Shown: piece by piece, positions 9,562-18,266 of the stretch
Position numbering within the stretch: the first letter of the stretch is position 1
Layout of the letters: every line of letters begins with the position of its first letter
DNA from: Bradyrhizobium sp. BTAi1
GTDB taxonomy: Bacteria > Pseudomonadota > Alphaproteobacteria > Rhizobiales > Xanthobacteraceae
NCBI RefSeq assembly: GCF_000015165.1
Contig: NC_009485.1
Coordinates: 2,706,001-2,770,000, forward strand
Direction of reading: 5' to 3'
Length of the DNA stretch: 64,000 nucleotides
The notes under the pieces: generated by a model
The model's database searches: none
The model's input: the letters and a program-made list of their open reading frames with translations, nothing else
Told to the model about the DNA's origin: nothing
Position numbers and translations under genes: made by a program

Positions 9562-10235
9562 GGCGTTTTCTCAAACTTTGCGTCGCTGCCTGCTGTAGCG
9601 CCGTTGCTGCGGCCTTGGCGTTCGGCATCGTCGGGTCGGCGGGGCACGATGTCACCGGCTCATTGTCCGCCGCGCCACCCGCACAGATGCGCGACGCACT
9701 CTCAACGTCGGGGATACAGGGGCGGAGCGGCAATCCACTGTGGGCCATTCCGCTCTCGCAGCTGTCGGAAACCCGGGAGCGGCCAATCTTCTCACCGTCG
9801 CGACGCCCTCCGCCGGCCGATGAGCCGCCGCCGGTCGTCGCTGCTGCACCGGTCGCCCAGGAGCCGAGCCCACTGGAGCGGCCGCAGCTCTCGCTGGTCG
9901 GGACTGTCGTCAACGGCGACAATGGTCTTGCCATCTTCCTTGATCCGGGCGGCGGGAGACCGCTGCGGATCAGGACCGGTGCGGACTATCAGGGCTGGAC
10001 GCTGAGCCGGGTCGAGGCGCGGTCGGTCACGCTGCAGAAGGGCGACGACCTCGCAATTCTCCATTTCGCTTCGCCGTCCGGGCAACCGGTCAATTCGGTC
10101 GCTACGACTGTTGCTGATGTGCCGTCGACACAGACCGCTCCTCCGCTTGCGCAGGCGGGGCCGCCTTTTCTGTCGCCGGAGTCGCGGCTGCTCCGGATGC
10201 ATCAGCGGCAGCGCTCGGGGCGCCGCCAGCTGTGA
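9558..10235 (+). CDS. gspN: Type II secretion protein GspN/GspC-like
   Basis: A 225-residue protein with an N-terminal signal-anchor (RFLKLCVAACCSAVAAALAFG), a Pro-rich stretch around residues 80-105 and a small beta domain (LSLVGTVVNGDNGLAIF ... ITLQKGD-type turns) like the homology region of GspC/PilP that contacts the secretin. No separate gspC is seen in the visible part of the operon, so this gene may do that job. It ends the operon; the ATG at 9558 overlaps the gspM stop. Confidence 0.66.
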   Translation: MRRFLKLCVAACCSAVAAALAFGIVGSAGHDVTGSLSAAPPAQMRDALSTSGIQGRSGNPLWAIPLSQLSETRERPIFSPSRRPPPADEPPPVVAAAPVAQEPSPLERPQLSLVGTVVNGDNGLAIFLDPGGGRPLRIRTGADYQGWTLSRVEARSVTLQKGDDLAILHFASPSGQPVNSVATTVADVPSTQTAPPLAQAGPPFLSPESRLLRMHQRQRSGRRQL

Positions 10236-10333
10236 GCTATCAATGTTCGTGGATGCCGTAGCGGCTTGGGGCAGAACTCCGCACCGATGTCGATGTCCAT
10301 GGACGTCGATTTGAACGGTGATCCCACGCGCCG

Positions 10334-10636
10334 TCAGCGCTTGCACAATCCGCTGGTGAGGACCCATCCCTTGTCGGTGAGAGCGGCGGACACGATGTCG
10401 AAATAGAGCCGCTTGTCAGGATCGTCCTCGGACACGAACGAGACCTGACATAGGAAGCGCCCGCTATCATCGCCCTTGTCGCATGTCGCCTCGACGATCT
10501 TCAACCCTTTGTCGTGGCGCACGCCGGATGACGGCGCTTCCTGCTCGTAGGCCTTCTGGATGATGTCGGTGGTTGGCGCGCCACAGGCCACGCCGGTGAC
10601 GTTGCAAGCCCACGCGAGAACAACAGCAAGCAGCAT
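10334..10636 (-). CDS. Small exported protein of unknown function
   Basis: A 100-residue protein with a hydrophobic signal peptide (LLAVVLAWACNVTGVACG) and a mature part rich in charged residues with three further cysteines (EATCDKG, FLCQVSF, SGLCKR). The start is supported by an AAGGAG ribosome site 8 bases upstream of the ATG. It converges on the secretion operon, and the 98-base gap between them holds a near-perfect 20-base palindrome at 10290-10309. I do not recognise the family. Confidence 0.7.
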   Translation of the reverse strand: MLLAVVLAWACNVTGVACGAPTTDIIQKAYEQEAPSSGVRHDKGLKIVEATCDKGDDSGRFLCQVSFVSEDDPDKRLYFDIVSAALTDKGWVLTSGLCKR

Positions 10637-11005
10637 CCTTGGGTCTCCTTGAAGCGGGTCATGACAGGTTGCCGATAGAGCAAGTCGGCATGCTGCGGCG
10701 AGCCTCGTGCGACTATGCGATACGAACTACGTAGACTGATTGTCGGTTTTATGTCGACCGTGTCCGTCCTGCGCACACGGCGCACGGAATATCATCTCGT
10801 TAGATCGATTCTTAAAGGCGGGATCGCGATTCTCACAAAACGAAAGAAAGCGTCACAAAGGAGACATCCGACATCCATAGCTCCAAGGAGGGAGGGTGCG
10901 AGCGCACCAATTGCTGACGGCTCGGGCGAGACGCTCGCAAGCCGCGTCGGTGCAGCCTGCATCGTGTCGCAAAGATCTTAATCTCGAGCCAAATGGGGAT
11001 CAGGC
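10637..11005. other. Intergenic promoter region between divergent genes
   Basis: About 370 bases between the minus-strand small exported protein and the plus-strand multicopper oxidase. No convincing gene is visible. It contains a small inverted repeat GGTGCG-AG-CGCACC near 10897. Promoters for both neighbours must lie here, but no clear -35/-10 pair can be assigned. Confidence 0.4.
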
Positions 11006-13216
11006 ATGTTAGTTGGGGGGCTGCACAAGCCAATGACAAGGATACTGACATCGGCAGCCGCGCTGCTGGCCGGATTGATCTTCGCCGGGGCAGCAGCATC
11101 CGCTCACGATCTGGCCGAGCCGACGGTGTTCAGGAGCAGGCATGGTGTCCTCGACCTGCTGATGATCGCCCGGGCCAAGCCGATCTCGACCATCACCTAT
11201 GCTCCGCCTACCGGCTCGCCCATGAACCCGACCGGCTGGGTCTATGAGATCTGCCGGCGGCCCGCATCCGGCAATACCTGCCCGGCCGATGCCGCGGTGG
11301 CCGATTACGGCGGCGTGCGATTGGCCTTGCAGAAGGGCGACACGCTCAAGATCAGGCTGGTGAATCAGTTGCCGCAGCTCGACGCGGCCAAGGTCAATCA
11401 CAATGCCGATCCCGGCCAGGCCAATCTGTTCCGTAACCCGACCAACCTGCATACTCACGGATTGATCGTCGAGCCGCGGGCGCCGACGCTGAAGGACCAG
11501 ACCTTCGGCGACTACGTTTTCGTGCAGATCTTCAACTCGGCCAACGGGATGCCGGTGCCGCAGACGACCCATCAGCACGGCTCCAACAAGATGGACTATG
11601 CCGATTATCGGATCGATATTCCGTGGAATCACCCGTCGGGCCAGTTCTGGTTTCATCCGCACATTCACGGAATTTCGCTCAACCAGGTCTCGCAGGGTCT
11701 GGCGGGCATCATCTCGGTCGGCGAAGTCTCGGACTATGCGCATGGCGACGCGCGGGACACGCCGTTTCCCGACGCGAGCGTGCGCCATCTGATCCTGAAG
11801 GATCTTCAGGTCGCCCCCGGCGGACCGGTTCAGTTCGACAGCGGTCCGGCAAACGTCCAGCCGGGCGAGGTGATCAATCAGCAGGATCCCGGTTTCTGCG
11901 CCCAGTTTCCGGCGGACAGCTCCGAGGTGCGGGAAGGGTCCTGCCCAGGCGTTGATACCTCGGCCGATGGCGGCTCGAATTTCTCCGGCGGCAAATGGTT
12001 CTTCACCGTGAACGGCCGGACTTTCCCGAAGATCAAGGTGACCGATTCCGACGGCGAAGTCTGGCGGCTGACCAACGCGTCCGGAAGCCTGTCGTACAAT
12101 CTCCAACTGACGGACGACGAAACGCAAAAGCCGATGATCATTCAGCTGATCTCGGTCGACGGCGTCAGCGTGAACCTGCCCCAGGACACGACCATGGACA
12201 CCATGGTCCGTCTCGGCGGCGCTCGTTTCCGGGTCGTTCCCTGTCCGCCGCTGCCGACCTCGCGCTTCCACTCGAAGCCGGTTTGCGTCACCCAGATGGT
12301 CATGATGCCGAGCTCGCGGACCGAGGTGTTCGTTACCTATCGTGATCCGGCGACGGGCGCGATCGCCAGCCCGGGACGCTCTGCATCCGCGACCTTCAAG
12401 ATGGCCGGACTGACGATGGGCAGCGGCGACCAGTGGCCGGCGGTCGATCTCGCCAAGGTGCACTTCCACCAGCACGGCTGGCGCAACCACATCGCCTATG
12501 GCCTCGACATCAGGGGTGATGCATTGGCCACGATGCAGCCATCGGGCATCCTTGATGCAAAAGTGCCGTATGCGAGCGCCGCGCCGCTGCGCGACGGGTG
12601 CCGCCCGCTGCCGCCGGGACATCGTCGCCGGATTTTCTTCGGCCTCGCGGATCTGACCGACGACGGCACGTTCGGTCTCGGCTATGAGGAAGTCGATCAG
12701 AACGGCAATCCGGTGCCCGGCACCCAGCTCCCGGTGAGTCAGTTCGATCCATCGCAGAACATCGTCTGTTTGCCGCTCGCAGCCGGACAGCGCCCGGTCC
12801 ACGAGACCTGGGAGCTGGTGCAGCTCTCGACAGAGAACCACAACTTCCACATCCATCAGACACGGTTCAGAACCGTCAACAGCAAGGCGGGCGAGAACAC
12901 ACCGCTGTCGGTGGCCCTGAACAGGAGCATCGGCGGAGGCATGCTGCAGGACAATGTCCCGCTGGGCGTCGCGACGCCGAATGTTCCGGAGGTCATGGAC
13001 GCCCAGAGCGGCGTCTGCAGCATCGAGCAGTGGCGGAGCGGCCAGTGCACGTCGAAGCCGGTGGTCGTCGATATTCCGTTCTCGCAGGTCGGCGAGTTCG
13101 TCTACCACTGTCACATCCTCGAGCATGAGGACGGAGGCATGATGGCCAAGATCAAGGTCGTGCCGTCGCCTTATGGCGGCAATGCCTGGGAGGCGATGAA
13201 CCAGATGCCTTGGTAG
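11006..13216 (+). CDS. Periplasmic multicopper oxidase
   Basis: A 736-residue exported oxidase, longer than the usual 450-600. A signal peptide (RILTSAAALLAGLIFAGAAASA) precedes copper-binding motifs HTHG (149-152), HPHIHG (217-222), HIHQ (615-618) and HCHILEHEDGGM (701-712), the last carrying type 1 (C702, H707, M712) and trinuclear ligands. An extra HQHG lies at 189-192. The full copper set predicts four-electron reduction of oxygen coupled to oxidation of metal ions, phenols or another donor. The start at 11006 has GGGGAT at suitable spacing; ATG 11033 is the alternative. It is monocistronic by spacing. The substrate is not evident. Confidence 0.9.
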   Translation: MLVGGLHKPMTRILTSAAALLAGLIFAGAAASAHDLAEPTVFRSRHGVLDLLMIARAKPISTITYAPPTGSPMNPTGWVYEICRRPASGNTCPADAAVADYGGVRLALQKGDTLKIRLVNQLPQLDAAKVNHNADPGQANLFRNPTNLHTHGLIVEPRAPTLKDQTFGDYVFVQIFNSANGMPVPQTTHQHGSNKMDYADYRIDIPWNHPSGQFWFHPHIHGISLNQVSQGLAGIISVGEVSDYAHGDARDTPFPDASVRHLILKDLQVAPGGPVQFDSGPANVQPGEVINQQDPGFCAQFPADSSEVREGSCPGVDTSADGGSNFSGGKWFFTVNGRTFPKIKVTDSDGEVWRLTNASGSLSYNLQLTDDETQKPMIIQLISVDGVSVNLPQDTTMDTMVRLGGARFRVVPCPPLPTSRFHSKPVCVTQMVMMPSSRTEVFVTYRDPATGAIASPGRSASATFKMAGLTMGSGDQWPAVDLAKVHFHQHGWRNHIAYGLDIRGDALATMQPSGILDAKVPYASAAPLRDGCRPLPPGHRRRIFFGLADLTDDGTFGLGYEEVDQNGNPVPGTQLPVSQFDPSQNIVCLPLAAGQRPVHETWELVQLSTENHNFHIHQTRFRTVNSKAGENTPLSVALNRSIGGGMLQDNVPLGVATPNVPEVMDAQSGVCSIEQWRSGQCTSKPVVVDIPFSQVGEFVYHCHILEHEDGGMMAKIKVVPSPYGGNAWEAMNQMPW

Positions 13217-13230
13217 TCGCAACGCTCTGC

Positions 13231-13273
13231 TCGTCGCTAGATCGATGCCGCATGCGCGGCATCGACGCGACGA
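13231..13273 (+). terminator. Long hairpin after the multicopper oxidase gene
   Basis: A perfect 10-bp stem TCGATGCCGC / GCGGCATCGA with ATGC loop (13242-13265) lies inside a second 7-bp stem TCGTCGC / GCGACGA (13231-13237 with 13267-13273). It starts 14 bases after the stop codon. No T-tract follows, so it may be a Rho-assisted terminator or an mRNA-stabilising 3' structure rather than a classical intrinsic terminator. Confidence 0.45.
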
Positions 13274-13797
13274 ATGCGCTGCGATGTCGTGACGGTGCGT
13301 AATCACCGCCGCCCGGGAAAAGACCGGCTTGCGACAGCGGCACGCTTCCGATGCGGCGTTCGTAGGCTGAACCGCATTTTTGAATCGATCCAAACTGCTG
13401 CAGGCTTGTTTGCATGCCTCTGAAAAGACAGGCCCGTGTGCGGCCAGCCGTGAAGCGCGGGCTTCGTGATACGGCGATGTAAAGCAACATTGTTATTCCC
13501 CGGCCGCTCCGGCAAATCGCCAATATCGATGCAGCAATTCGCCGCAATCGGACCACCTACTATGCTGGTGATGACAATCACAACGGTTCGCAGCTGGCCG
13601 GTGATGAGAGTCGGAAGGACGCGGTCAGATCGACGTCCAAGCGAGTACGTAATGAGTTTCGGTCCTCGTCCTGACTGATGTTGCAGGCGGGCGCGGAACG
13701 TTTGAGCAGAAGCAGGAGCCGCTTCGGCGCTTCTCGATCAGCCAACAGGGGTGGCGTCTCGGGAAGACGCGAGATCAGATCCGAGGGAGGACGTGAC
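13274..13797. other. Gene-poor stretch with no supported gene
   Basis: About 520 bases between the oxidase hairpin and the FMN-binding protein operon. Short open frames occur on both strands, but none has a ribosome site together with protein-like composition. A promoter for the flavinylation operon is expected toward its 3' end. Confidence 0.4.
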
Positions 13798-13827
13798 ATG
13801 AATGCAGATTTGAGGTGGACGCGATGA
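13798..13827 (+). other. Possible 9-codon leader ORF coupled to the FMN-binding gene
   Basis: An ATG at 13798 preceded by a strong GAGGGAGGA ribosome site encodes MNADLRWTR and stops at 13827, overlapping the ATG of the next gene as ATGA. The arrangement looks like translational coupling. It may equally be a chance frame, because a second site (TGAGG at 13811-13815) serves the downstream ATG. Confidence 0.3.
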
Positions 13828-14282
13828 GCGGTTGGCTGAAATGGACGGCGCCCGCTGCAGCCGTCATGTCGATCGCCGCGCCGGCCTACGCCATGCAGTA
13901 CATGAGCGTCGAAGAGGCGCAGAAGGCCGCGTTTCCAGGAGCGAACTTCGCCGAGGTTCAAGCAGGGCGGGTGTGGAAGGCGAGCAATGGTGGCTACTTC
14001 TACTACGACCATGTCGTCGGCAAGCACCTGCTGATCGACTACACGGTCGCGATCGGACCCGACGGCAAGGTGCGTCGCGTCGAGATCTTGAACTATCGCG
14101 AGTCCTATGGCGGCGAGGTGCATGATCCCAACTGGCTCGGCCAGTTCGTTGGCAAGGGCAGCCAGAACGAGCTGCGCATCAACTCGGATATCCGGAACAT
14201 CTCCGGCGCCACGCTGTCGTCGACCCACCTCACGGAAGGCGTGAAAAAAGTGTTGACCTATCATGCCAGCCATTTCCGCTAG
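13824..14282 (+). CDS. Exported FMN-binding domain protein (covalent flavin carrier)
   Basis: A 152-residue protein with a signal peptide (WLKWTAPAAAVMSIAAPAYA) and a single FMN-binding domain of the NqrC/RnfG type. The flavinylation motif SGAT occurs at 127-130 with T130 the expected phosphoester attachment site. ApbE, encoded immediately downstream and overlapping, would attach FMN. The product is predicted to be a periplasmic or membrane-bound electron carrier. Lack of other Rnf/Nqr genes shows it is not part of those complexes. Start at ATG 13824 rather than the upstream GTG 13815 because TGAGG precedes it at good spacing. Confidence 0.87.
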   Translation: MSGWLKWTAPAAAVMSIAAPAYAMQYMSVEEAQKAAFPGANFAEVQAGRVWKASNGGYFYYDHVVGKHLLIDYTVAIGPDGKVRRVEILNYRESYGGEVHDPNWLGQFVGKGSQNELRINSDIRNISGATLSSTHLTEGVKKVLTYHASHFR

Positions 14283-15141
14283 TCTTCGGCGCGCCCGGGC
14301 TCTGCTTGGTACGTTCGTCGAGGTCGATATCGCCGACGCGCAGAGGGGCGATGCGGAGAACGCCGCGGAAGCGGCGTTCTCCGCCGTGGCCGATGTGCAT
14401 CGGCTGATGAGCTTCCATGATCCTGACAGCGACGTGTCTCGTCTCAACCGCGAAGCATCGCGTTACGCCGTGATGGTGCATCCTTGGACCTACGCGGTGC
14501 TGCAGACGGCTCTGGACATGAGTCGTGATTCGGACGGCGCCTTTGATATTGGTGTTGCCGGTGTCGGGCCGCCGTCTGCCGGTGCGTCGTCGCAAGCATC
14601 TGGCGCGATCGAGCTGCTCGCCGACCACCATGTGCGCTTTCACCATGCCGGCCTCAGAATCGACCTCGGCGGAATCGCAAAGGGATTTGCCGTGGACTGC
14701 GCCATCGCGGCGTTGCGCGGGCGAGGGGTGCGCGCAGCGATGGTGAATGCAGGCGGAGACCTCGCGGTGCTGGGATCCGGCGTCCGCCTCGTCCACATTC
14801 GCGATCCTCGCGCGCCGGACCGGCTTCTGTGCGAGGTCGAAGTGAGCAATGGAGCGCTGGCATCGTCAGCGCGCCGCTTCGATCCGTTCCGATCGGCTGA
14901 CACGACGGACACCGCGGTCGTCGACCCGGCGACAGGCCGGCCCGCGCAGCGCGTCCACGGCGCCACCGTCCGGGCTCCGACCTGCATGATCGCAGACGCG
15001 CTGACCAAGATCGTGATGATCTCTGGCGAAGGGACAGCGGCGCTCCTCACCCGATTCCAGGCGAGCGCGATGCTCGTTGCGGCAGGCGGCGACATTCTCA
15101 CGACATCGGACTGGCAAGGAGATCTTCAACATGCGGCTTAA
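14263..15141 (+). CDS. apbE: FAD:protein FMN transferase
   Basis: A 292-residue ApbE-family enzyme that transfers FMN from FAD to a Thr of an FMN-binding domain protein. Family motifs visible are LGTFVEV near the N-terminus, DLGGIAKGFAVDCAI, VNAGGDLAVLG, and the magnesium/FAD region DTAVVDPATGRPA followed by GATVRAPTCMIADALTK. No signal peptide is visible, unlike many ApbE lipoproteins, so the site of action is uncertain. It overlaps its likely substrate gene by 20 bases and the following membrane gene by 11. Confidence 0.9.
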   Translation: MPAISASLRRARALLGTFVEVDIADAQRGDAENAAEAAFSAVADVHRLMSFHDPDSDVSRLNREASRYAVMVHPWTYAVLQTALDMSRDSDGAFDIGVAGVGPPSAGASSQASGAIELLADHHVRFHHAGLRIDLGGIAKGFAVDCAIAALRGRGVRAAMVNAGGDLAVLGSGVRLVHIRDPRAPDRLLCEVEVSNGALASSARRFDPFRSADTTDTAVVDPATGRPAQRVHGATVRAPTCMIADALTKIVMISGEGTAALLTRFQASAMLVAAGGDILTTSDWQGDLQHAA

Positions 15142-15661
15142 AGGCGCGTTTCGGTTTGCTCTCTATGCGATTTTCGGTCTGCTGTTCGTCAGCGGGGCGT
15201 TGTGGATCCTGGCTGATCAGATGAAGACCCGTTCGGAGCTGGACAGCGATGCCTGGCAGCAGGCCGCCGCCCTTCTGCTGAGCACGCATGGCGGAGCTGC
15301 CATGGTGACACTGATGTTGCTCGGCGCGCTCGGTCCGATGCATGTCCAGCGCGCTTGGCGCGCCCGCAAGAACCTGGCGACCGGCATCGTGAGTCTCGTG
15401 ATGTATGGGCTGCTGATCGCGACGGCGTTCGGACTCTATTACGTCGGCTCCGAAGCGCTTCGGCCCTGGATCAGCCTCGTTCACATCGTCTTCGGGCTCG
15501 GCGTGCCCGCGGTCATCACCGCTCACATCCTCGTGGGCCGTGCCAGCGTTGCCATCGTGCCTCAGCCGATGCGGGGGCAGCGTGCCACCGCGGCCACGCT
15601 GGTGCCCTCCGATGCGCCAGCCGACGGCGATCTGGTGGGCGTGATGAGCAAAGTCGGCTGA
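15131..15661 (+). CDS. Four-helix membrane protein, possible b-type cytochrome-like partner
   Basis: A 176-residue protein with four hydrophobic segments (about 8-28, 47-72, 84-106, 113-135). Histidines sit in or near helices 2 and 4 (LLSTHGG, GPMHVQ, SLVHIV, TAHILVG), which resembles DUF4405 or cytochrome b561-like membrane electron carriers. Overlap with apbE makes an FMN protein / ApbE / membrane unit. Passing electrons from the quinone pool to the flavin carrier is a reasonable inference; heme binding is not proven by the sequence. Confidence 0.7.
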   Translation: MRLKGAFRFALYAIFGLLFVSGALWILADQMKTRSELDSDAWQQAAALLLSTHGGAAMVTLMLLGALGPMHVQRAWRARKNLATGIVSLVMYGLLIATAFGLYYVGSEALRPWISLVHIVFGLGVPAVITAHILVGRASVAIVPQPMRGQRATAATLVPSDAPADGDLVGVMSKVG

Positions 15662-15975
15662 CGGCGCACGAGCCGGAGCTTGCGCCCCCGAGCGCGATCC
15701 GCGGTCTCGCGATGGGAAAGGCAGGGCGCAGGCAGCATTCGGAGGATGTGCTCAGAGACCGTTTGACGTACGGCGGACGGCGACGTCCGTCGGTGACGAT
15801 GCGGCGTGCGCTTGGCTTGTTCAGCTTAAGAGGTTGCGAGATCGCGTGCAGCCTCCTTGGCTAGGTCACAGACGTCTATCGCCCTGGCCTCAGGTCACCC
15901 CGAGGACGATCGGCATGACGTTGAGGGAATTGAGCAGTCCTTGGCCGTGTGCCGCGGAGGTTCGCTGAAATTCTC
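15662..15975. other. Intergenic region with no supported gene
   Basis: About 310 bases between the convergent membrane-protein and AraC-regulator genes. No ribosome site, repeat or convincing hairpin with a T-tract is visible. Confidence 0.4.
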
Positions 15976-17091
15976 TCAACAGAGTTGCAGATTTTTCGGA
16001 GGAGAAACCGCCGGTTCTGCGCGAACGTCCCTGGGCTGCGGTCCGGACTTTTGGAGGGTCTCGGCGCGGAACGAGCTCGGTGATTGGCCCGTCCACTTCT
16101 TGAAGGCCTTTCGAAAATTCGACGTGTCCGAAAATCCGACTCTTGCGCAGATCTGCTCGACAGGCAGCGTCGTCCTTTCGAGGTACTCGATCGCGAGTGT
16201 CTTTCTCATATCGTCGATGATCGATTGATAGGTGATGCCGTCCGCAGCCAGGCGCCGGTTCAGCGTCCGCAGCGACATGCCGATTTCAGAAGCGATTTCA
16301 TCGATGGTCGCAAACCGACCGGGTTGCCTGACCAAGATCGTGCGGATCGACTCGGCCAATTCCGATGCTGGCCGCTGCTCGGACAGGACTTGTTCGCAGA
16401 AGCGCTCGCAGACCTTGGCAACCATCGGATTCGCGTTAGGCAGAGGCACGGACAAGGTGGACTCGGCCAGGTGCCACTCCATGGTGTCGGCTCCGAACTC
16501 AACAGGGCAGTTGAACATCCTGCCGTATTGGCGCCAATGCGGCGGTGCCGGATAGGGCAGCAACATGCGCAGCGAAGGAACCGGAGCCTCCAGGACGCGA
16601 CTGAGAAAGGTGAGGTTCGAGCTGCGCCAGAACTCTGCGACAAATGGCAACATGTCACCCAGAGAGGCCGGATCGTGACTCCGTAGCTTGACGACGCCAT
16701 CCTCGACGCGCGAAGTGATCTGTAGCATCGGACCTGCCTGGCGGAGGTGTCGGAAGCTTAGGTGCAGCGCATCGCCGAAGGTCTTGCTGCTGGCCAAGGC
16801 ATATCCATAGATGCCGAAATCGCTGATGCGCTGCCTCGCGCCAGCCAAGAGTGCAACATCCGATCGCTTCGCGAGACGTCGCGCATTTCGGTAAATCGAC
16901 AGTCGCTGCTCGCGCGTGATCAGCGCCGTATAGTCCTCGAAATGCTTCGGAAGAACGCCGGTGCCGCTGAGGACAGCGCGGGCCGGCACACCCTGGTTTT
17001 GTAACTCCTCGATCAGGGCCTTCAGGCCGAAGAGGCTGAGGCCGACGGTGTTTCGTTCGCCCAGTCGATTAAGGAAGTTCAGTTTCGGCAT
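15976..17091 (-). CDS. AraC-family transcriptional regulator
   Basis: About 371 residues. The N-terminal ~200 residues resemble the arabinose-binding-like sensor domain (PF12625 type) and the C-terminus has the two AraC helix-turn-helices (IDEIASEIGMSLRTLNRRL and VEQICARVGFSDTSNFRKAF). This architecture is common in OruR/ArgR-like activators of catabolic operons. It is divergent from the crotonase-led operon across a ~345-base gap, so it most likely controls that operon in response to a pathway compound. Start is uncertain: ATG 17091, GTG 17100 (behind GGAGGGGG) and GTG 17124 are in frame. Confidence 0.88.
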   Translation of the reverse strand: MPKLNFLNRLGERNTVGLSLFGLKALIEELQNQGVPARAVLSGTGVLPKHFEDYTALITREQRLSIYRNARRLAKRSDVALLAGARQRISDFGIYGYALASSKTFGDALHLSFRHLRQAGPMLQITSRVEDGVVKLRSHDPASLGDMLPFVAEFWRSSNLTFLSRVLEAPVPSLRMLLPYPAPPHWRQYGRMFNCPVEFGADTMEWHLAESTLSVPLPNANPMVAKVCERFCEQVLSEQRPASELAESIRTILVRQPGRFATIDEIASEIGMSLRTLNRRLAADGITYQSIIDDMRKTLAIEYLERTTLPVEQICARVGFSDTSNFRKAFKKWTGQSPSSFRAETLQKSGPQPRDVRAEPAVSPPKNLQLC

Positions 17092-17436
17092 GATCGGCAC
17101 GGGGCGCCCCCTCCAGAGTGGCACTCAATGACCCGCACATTGGCGTTAATTCACCTTGTCGCGGCAGGTCCTGGGTGGCGATGATAGCCAAAAGAAAAGC
17201 AGGTGCCTAGCGCCCAGGAGCCGCTTCCGTGTCGCGGCGATGCGCGTCGGTCTGCAGTCGAGGAACGCCCGGGAGCCAAGCATGAACATACGACATCGAC
17301 TCATCGAGTCCGCCGGTAACCGGTGCGCCAAGCCCGAGGCCCCGGCGCGTTACCGGTTCGGTCGCCTCGCGATATCCATCGCGGATTGACCGCGACGACC
17401 ATTCTGCGTTCTGGCCTCAGCGATTGAAAGCATACC
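17092..17436. promoter_or_regulatory. Divergent regulatory region, AraC regulator / catabolic operon
   Basis: About 345 bases between oppositely oriented genes; no supported gene inside. It should hold both promoters and the AraC-protein operators. I could not pick out a convincing direct-repeat operator by eye. Confidence 0.4.
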
Positions 17437-18264
17437 ATGGAACGAACAACATCCGATGGCGCTTCGCCCATCGAGCCGAACCCGCATACCGAATCCGCCA
17501 ATCCGATTGTCGGCACGCAGATGGAGGGCGCGGTGGCGGTCCTCACGATGCAGTACCCGCCCCACAACCTCTTCGATCTCGCGCTGACGCGCGCGGTCAT
17601 CGACGCGCTTGCTTGGGCGCGCGGGCAGGGAGCGCGCGCCGTCGTTCTCAACAGCGCCATGCGCCACTTTTCCGCGGGCGCCGATCTGAAAGCCATCGAG
17701 AACGGCCTGGGAGAGGACGGGGGACAGTTGCTCCTTGAGTTGCTGGGTGCATTCCGCGAGCACCCGGCGCCGATCATCGCCAGCGTTCATGGCGTGTGCG
17801 TCGGAGGTGGCCTGGAAATCGCGCTTGCGTGTGACTTCGTCATCGCTGCCGAATCCTCCAAGCTCGGTTGTGTGGAACCGATCGTCGGATTGCACCCGCT
17901 GATGGGGGCAATCCAGCGGATATCGCAGCGTGCGGGCGAATTGCGCGCGAAGGAAATGGCGATGTTTGGCCGGCGTTTCGACGCTCAGACCCTCGAACGC
18001 TGGAACATCATCAACCGCGTCGTGCCGGATGCGCGTCTGGCGTCAGCCACGATGGTTCTCGCCCGTGAATTGGCGGCGGGTCCAACCGTTGCACATGCCG
18101 CGACGAAAAAGCTGGCTGCCGTGGCAGCAAGTCAGGGTGTGGAGGCGGCGGACAAGGCGATGCTCGAAATACAGAAGGCCGTCTTCGCCTCCAGAGACTT
18201 CGCGAATGCCGTGGCCTCCTATCGAGAGCGCGGCCCAGGCTTTGCGATGTTCGAGGGGCGCTGA
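17437..18264 (+). CDS. Enoyl-CoA hydratase/isomerase (crotonase family), first copy
   Basis: A 275-residue crotonase. The oxyanion-hole segments HFSAGADLKAIE and GVCVGGGLEIALACDFVIAA are intact, and the family Glu positions appear as LEIALACD and GCVEPIVGLHP. It acts on an enoyl-CoA or related acyl-CoA thioester in the cytoplasm. First gene of the operon, 2 bases before the CoA transferase. The family also includes hydrolases, decarboxylases and isomerases, so the exact reaction is open. Confidence 0.87.
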   Translation: MERTTSDGASPIEPNPHTESANPIVGTQMEGAVAVLTMQYPPHNLFDLALTRAVIDALAWARGQGARAVVLNSAMRHFSAGADLKAIENGLGEDGGQLLLELLGAFREHPAPIIASVHGVCVGGGLEIALACDFVIAAESSKLGCVEPIVGLHPLMGAIQRISQRAGELRAKEMAMFGRRFDAQTLERWNIINRVVPDARLASATMVLARELAAGPTVAHAATKKLAAVAASQGVEAADKAMLEIQKAVFASRDFANAVASYRERGPGFAMFEGR

Positions 18265-18266
18265 CC

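Noticed and set aside
10715..10981. 88-codon plus-strand frame upstream of the oxidase
   Set aside because: Basic, low-information sequence within a divergent promoter region and no ribosome site.
11009..13393. A 794-codon minus-strand open frame
   Set aside because: Antisense to the multicopper oxidase, whose copper motifs are all in frame on the plus strand.
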